Positions 8,714-11,451 of a stretch of DNA of 11,451 nucleotides are shown here, piece after piece. Every line of letters begins with the position of its first letter. The first letter of the stretch is position 1. The DNA comes from Acanthaster planci (taxonomy: Eukaryota > Echinodermata > Asteroidea > Valvatida > Acanthasteridae). Where the stretch lies: contig NW_019091471.1 of assembly GCF_001949145.1 (NCBI RefSeq), positions 716,559 to 728,009 on the forward strand, given 5' to 3'. The notes beneath the pieces were generated by a model that worked only from the letters and a program-made list of their open reading frames with translations, ran no database searches and was not told the DNA's origin. The translations under genes were made by a program, and so were the position numbers.

Positions 8714-8954
8714 CTAGGGGCCCTGTGGATCAGTGCATAATTCATTATTTCGAGTAAATAATTCGTTATTTCGAATTAGTGTCAGGCTGAAAATTTGTAC
8801 TTCATTGGCATGATTGGGCTTTTCGTATTATAGCTACCTCAAATTTAGGCAAGAATAAAACCGGACTGTACTGCTACACACACTTGTGCCGCAAAGCATA
8901 CATAGTGTGGACCTCTGCCCCAAAGAAGTCGACATAATGTAGGGTGCGACGGCG

Positions 8955-8982
8955 TTGTGTGGACTCGCACACGTCCACACAA
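8955..8982. repeat. Perfect 10-bp stem hairpin
   Basis: TTGTGTGGAC and GTCCACACAA are exact complements around an 8-base loop (tcgcacac). The pair has no following T run and no gene beside it, so a terminator role has no support. Confidence 0.6.
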
Positions 8983-8992
8983 TGTTTCCCCT

Positions 8993-9013
8993 CTCTGAAA
9001 AACAGTTTCAGAG
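8993..9013. repeat. Perfect 8-bp stem hairpin
   Basis: CTCTGAAA and TTTCAGAG pair around a 5-base loop (aacag). It lies only 10 bases after the preceding hairpin, which makes a double stem-loop. Confidence 0.55.
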
Positions 9014-9201
9014 GCATTTTTGGGTCAAAGTTATCCGTGGCAAAATGAAGAGGAACAGTCCAGGAAATCATCATCAAAAATCCAGCTCCAAGGAGTCATC
9101 CTGGTTGGAGAAAAAGGAGCATTTTCTGTAAGTTTCCGTCAGTGCAACTATCTGTTCATTAAACATAACCTGTCGCCAGTAACCAATGGAATTTGGTTTC
9201 A

Positions 9202-9271
9202 TTAACCCTAACCCCCTAGGATGTATGTAAAATCATATTGAAATTTGAGGATTTGGGACTGTTAGGGTTAA
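9202..9271. mobile_element. 70-bp TTAA-bordered mini-element, piggyBac-like ends
   Basis: The stretch starts TTAACCCTAAC and ends GTTAGGGTTAA, an exact 11-bp inverted repeat including a TTAA at both outer edges. TTAA target duplication with CCC-starting ends is the piggyBac pattern. At 70 bp it would be very small, and the same words also resemble telomeric CCCTAA, so the assignment is tentative. Confidence 0.35.
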
Positions 9272-9370
9272 GGGTGTTACATCGTCGTCACCGGCTCAGG
9301 TCAAAATCAATGATCAAGGCGCTAGGTGACGACCAGTATTAAACATGTACATGTACATGGACGTGTAAAT

Positions 9371-9592
9371 GCATGGAGGATTTTCACCTGACGTAACATG
9401 ATACAAAGGAATTACAAAAAGCCTACCATGGCCGCAGAAGTGCGTTCACTTTCGAATCTGTGTGTATTTCTATTGACAGTTTCATGTACGTCAGAAAGTT
9501 GAGAGACTTCGCAGGCGCGCGCGTTTCTGCGCACATCTGCGTAAATTGAACGCTGATCGTCAAAAATCACGTGACTGAAATCCTCCATGCCT
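9371..9592. repeat. Inverted repeat pair, 13 bp perfect, 222 bp apart overall
   Basis: GCATGGAGGATTT (9371-9383) and AAATCCTCCATGC (9580-9592) are exact reverse complements. Weaker matching continues inward (TCACCTGACGT against CAGTCACGTGA). It may be a small MITE, but flanking duplications are not evident. Confidence 0.45.
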
Positions 9593-9664
9593 TCTGTGCC
9601 ATGTATCCAGCTGTCTCATACGTACATCAAAAGTATCCGACGCACGCGCGTGAGTTCGTGAAAT

Positions 9665-9681
9665 ACGTACAGTATGTACGT
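9665..9681. repeat. Short perfect hairpin ACGTACA/TGTACGT
   Basis: A 7-bp stem with a 3-base loop (gta). It belongs to a neighbourhood rich in TACGTAC and CATGTA words, so it may just be simple sequence. Confidence 0.4.
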
Positions 9682-9802
9682 GAAAATTTGTTTTCATGTT
9701 TGTGGAGTTAAATACATGTAAAGCGAAACCTGCCAGTTTTGCGCCATGTCTCTAACACTCACCCATCGCTCCACCGCGCGCCACCTAACAAAGAACCCGC
9801 GG

Positions 9803-9846
9803 CCTTGGGTCCGGTCTCAATACCGACAAACGAGACTGGGCCAAGG
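9803..9846. repeat. GC-rich imperfect hairpin before virus-like ORF
   Basis: CCTTGGGTCCGGTCTC (9803-9818) pairs with GAGACTGGGCCAAGG (9832-9846), with the CCTTGG and GTCTC ends exact, around a 13-base loop. It lies 57 bases upstream of the ORF at 9903 and near the point where sequence character changes, so it could be close to an insertion border. Confidence 0.45.
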
Positions 9847-9902
9847 CTGGCAGCGCGGCTAAGCCAACGAATCACTTGGTCGACCAAAAAAAAAAAGTAA
9901 AA

Positions 9903-10277
9903 ATGTGTAAAGAATGTCACAAAGAAAAAACGTTTGTAGAGTTCAAACTAAAAAAGAAGATGGGGGAATTAACAACTGACTGTTTGTTGCGCTTAGATCG
10001 TCATAAACGCTGGGTAACTTGCAAACATGGTAAAGATAAGCACAAATGCGAACAATGCAGACGTCTATACCCCCACGGTAAAACTGAAAGAAACCGCGAC
10101 GAATGCAAAAGGGGTTGTTTTTTTAACGCAATAAATATAAACCCAGTTGTACAATTCGTACACCCAGAAAATGCCAACAAAACGGTGTCAATAAATATCG
10201 GGGTAAGGAGTGTCGAACATCGAAAAAAGGAAAATATCTTTATTTATAAAATAAAAGATAGTGAGACCGGATTTTAG
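9903..10277 (+). CDS. Cys/His-rich putative zinc-binding protein, virus-like or Polinton-like
   Basis: This is an intact single-exon ORF of 124 codons ending in TAG (10275-10277). I take the ATG at 9903 as the start because it sits directly before the first CxxC, and the codons before it are an A run. The protein is rich in Lys and Cys. It has CxxC at residues 2-5, a lone Cys at 27 where a second CxxC would be expected, then C-x-H-G-x5-C-x2-C at residues 40-52. A degenerate repeat follows (YPHG at about 56-59, Cys 68, Cys 72), and the C-terminal half has no Cys. C-x-HG...CxxC repeats of this kind are common in proteins of large DNA viruses and related elements, where they look like structural zinc sites of unknown role. 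Decayed polymerase-like sequence follows downstream on the same strand. It may be a separate small gene or the surviving N-terminus of the broken long frame. Confidence 0.55.
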   Translation: MCKECHKEKTFVEFKLKKKMGELTTDCLLRLDRHKRWVTCKHGKDKHKCEQCRRLYPHGKTERNRDECKRGCFFNAININPVVQFVHPENANKTVSINIGVRSVEHRKKENIFIYKIKDSETGF

Positions 10278-10335
10278 ACCCGTAGAAAAACTTTACTAGG
10301 TGGCGTAAATCTATCCTAATGGACTATGTCACTGA

Positions 10336-10656
10336 GTACAACATCACGCTACCAAACCAAGGCTCACGTGCAAAGACTACATTAACGCTATACGTACTGA
10401 CCAGGCTCAATTTCAAAAATTAACGAAGAAGAACTATTACGAATTACAAAAAATCACTTAAGACAACAACTTACAACCGGTTGCTACGGGTAGACAAGGT
10501 CGGTACCTTAGGAAAAACTTCATAGACGCGATCAAAGCCTACACGTCTCCTGATATATTTCAAAAAGCGGACTGCAGGGCGGCCAGACGGTTTCAAGGTA
10601 ACTTTAGAAATTGGGAACTACGTCGTCGACTCTTTAACACCGACCCCGTGTAATTT
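10336..10656 (+). pseudogene. Decayed coding fragment upstream of the polymerase-like block
   Basis: One frame stays open from 10336 to 10830 except for two TAA codons (10459-10461 and 10651-10653), giving about 165 codons. Chance would predict more stops in sequence this AT-rich. The translated parts look protein-like (for example QFQKLTKKNYYELQKI, then ADCRAARRFQGNF followed by Arg-rich residues). I do not recognise a domain before about 10657. It is probably the N-terminal part of the same long protein as the next entry, or an adjacent gene of the same element. Confidence 0.45.
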
Positions 10657-11451
10657 TTTACGACCCACGCATCAGAGATAGAAGCACAATTCACATCTGA
10701 GCTGGGGGAGTCGGATAGCATCAAACCACAAACGGTAATAAAAGTCCAGTTTTTATCAAAGAAAGACCGGATCAAGGGGACTTTGTCACAGAAACGTTTA
10801 TGTTTGAAAATAAAAATACTGCCGTGTTAACTTCTCGAGACGCGAAACAAACAACGCGAAAGAACAACGAGAAAAATTGTTGCTGAAAATCGAAGCGTTT
10901 ACGCGGAGAGGGTCGTGTTGGGCCGTTGACATCATCGTTGCATTTTACATTAACGTGACGCGATACCAACCCTTAACCGAGAGTTCTTACGTACCGCTAC
11001 CCAAGTACTTACAACATAAAGTTGAAAACAAAGATGCAGCAATGTATTCGATGGTCCTTGAGAGCGGCTTTTGGACAAATAAAGCGTTAAAGACAAAGCT
11101 GCAGCAAATCATACGCCGTCTGGTTATTTTTACGTCGTCGGTCGTTGCGGTGGTGTCTGCACGAACTGGGAAACAATCATGGGCCCAGACACTTCCACGC
11201 GATTCGTTGAGTCCCCAACCAAAGAAATAGACGGAATCAACGACGTGTTTGCTAACTCGCTACTGCTGTCTTGGACGCCACAAGAATGACAACGATATAA
11301 CCAAACAAACTCCTGTTGGATATGCCAAAAACCCTTGTGTCTAAACGCTAAGTCTAACTGTCAATGTCCGATACCCAAAGAACCCACCACCGATAGTCAA
11401 AAAAGAAAACTTTTCTTTTTAAAACGACAAAGGATATACAGACTACCACTG
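10657..11451 (+). pseudogene. Polinton/Maverick-type DNA polymerase B, broken N-terminal part
   Basis: Recognisable blocks occur in the order known for the region before the exonuclease domain of protein-primed PolB in Polintons and adintovirus-like genomes, but in changing frames. An FTRRGSCW block followed by YQPL..SSY.PLPK lies at 10904-11005 in frame 2. HTPSGYF.V followed by GPD, RFVES and LSWTPQE lies at 11110-11286 in frame 1. After an in-frame TGA (11287-11289), CWIC-QKP, the first half of a zinc-knuckle usually followed by a V-R-D-H-x-H motif, lies at 11314-11334. At least three frame changes and one stop break the gene. The spacing between the SSY.PLPK block and the GPD block is much shorter than in relatives, which points to an internal deletion. 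The catalytic domain would lie beyond the window. It cannot make a working polymerase as it stands. Confidence 0.6.

Larger units (their letters stand above)
7728..8832. mobile_element. 1.1-kb non-autonomous DNA element with 60-bp terminal inverted repeats
   Basis: The left terminus (7728-7787) and the reverse complement of the right terminus (8772-8832) match at all but four positions plus one single-base gap. They share the blocks GCCCAATC, GCCAATGAAGTA and TTTTCAGCCTGACACTAATTCG. Both arms continue inward as ATTCG/CGAAT repeat units, longer on the left. The outer edges read TATA, so a TA target duplication is possible, but I cannot fix the exact ends or the superfamily. No transposase is recognisable in the 700-bp core, so the element is probably a fold-back or MITE-type derivative. 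Confidence 0.8.
8833..9902. other. Gene-free stretch with hairpins and small inverted-repeat elements
   Basis: I see no coding region. It contains two perfect hairpins (8955-8982 and 8993-9013), a TTAA-bordered mini-element (9202-9271), a 13-bp inverted repeat pair (9371-9383 and 9580-9592), ACATGTACATGTACATG simple sequence (9343-9359), alternating CG-rich bits (GCGCGCGCG at about 9515) and a hairpin just before the virus-like ORF (9803-9846). Confidence 0.6.

Noticed and set aside
9202-9273. Interstitial telomere array
   Set aside because: There are only about two CCCTAA-like words on each side, in opposite orientation, with unrelated sequence between.

Overview
The window looks like nuclear DNA of a marine invertebrate. 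One host gene is split by introns with GT-AG borders. Around it lie a tRNA-derived SINE, inverted-repeat DNA transposons, ACATGTACATG-type simple sequence and a decayed virus-like or giant-transposon segment. An amphioxus-like or other invertebrate deuterostome would fit, but nothing here fixes the species.

Positions 1-4884 hold the 3' end of one plus-strand gene. Five exons (364-458, 1629-1823, 2047-2142, 3768-3898, 4756-4884) keep a single reading frame and encode the last 214 residues of a WD40 beta-propeller protein. The order of motifs (GRK..GKC.GH..P.TGFDWS, then ..C..GF.V.GVW..D.D, then the terminal HS..V..VRF...LSAGGSDCS..QW) is that of the C-terminal propeller of EMAP-like (EML) microtubule-binding proteins. 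The promoter, the coiled coil if any, the HELP motif and the first propeller would lie upstream of the window. Intron 1 carries a 93-bp palindrome and a tRNA-derived SINE. Intron 3 carries a 466-bp hAT-like MITE rich in GACTCGAGTC motifs.

Positions 4885-6560 are 3' UTR and AT-rich downstream sequence, with several candidate poly(A) signals and a short direct repeat. Positions 6560-7727 are low-complexity and transposon-like sequence without a convincing gene. Positions 7728-8832 form a clear non-autonomous DNA element with 60-bp terminal inverted repeats about 92% alike and an inner array of ATTCG/CGAAT units. Positions 8833-9902 hold hairpins and small inverted-repeat elements but no gene.

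From 9903 to the end of the window the base composition and protein content change. First comes an intact 124-codon ORF for a Cys/His-rich protein with a C-x-H-G-x5-C-x2-C motif, of the kind seen as repeats in large DNA viruses. It is followed by decayed coding sequence, with stops and frame changes, whose recognisable blocks belong to the N-terminal part of the protein-primed type B DNA polymerase found in Polinton/Maverick elements and adintovirus-like genomes. This is best read as a fossil Polinton or virus-like insertion that continues beyond the right edge. The host gene and this insertion show no functional link.
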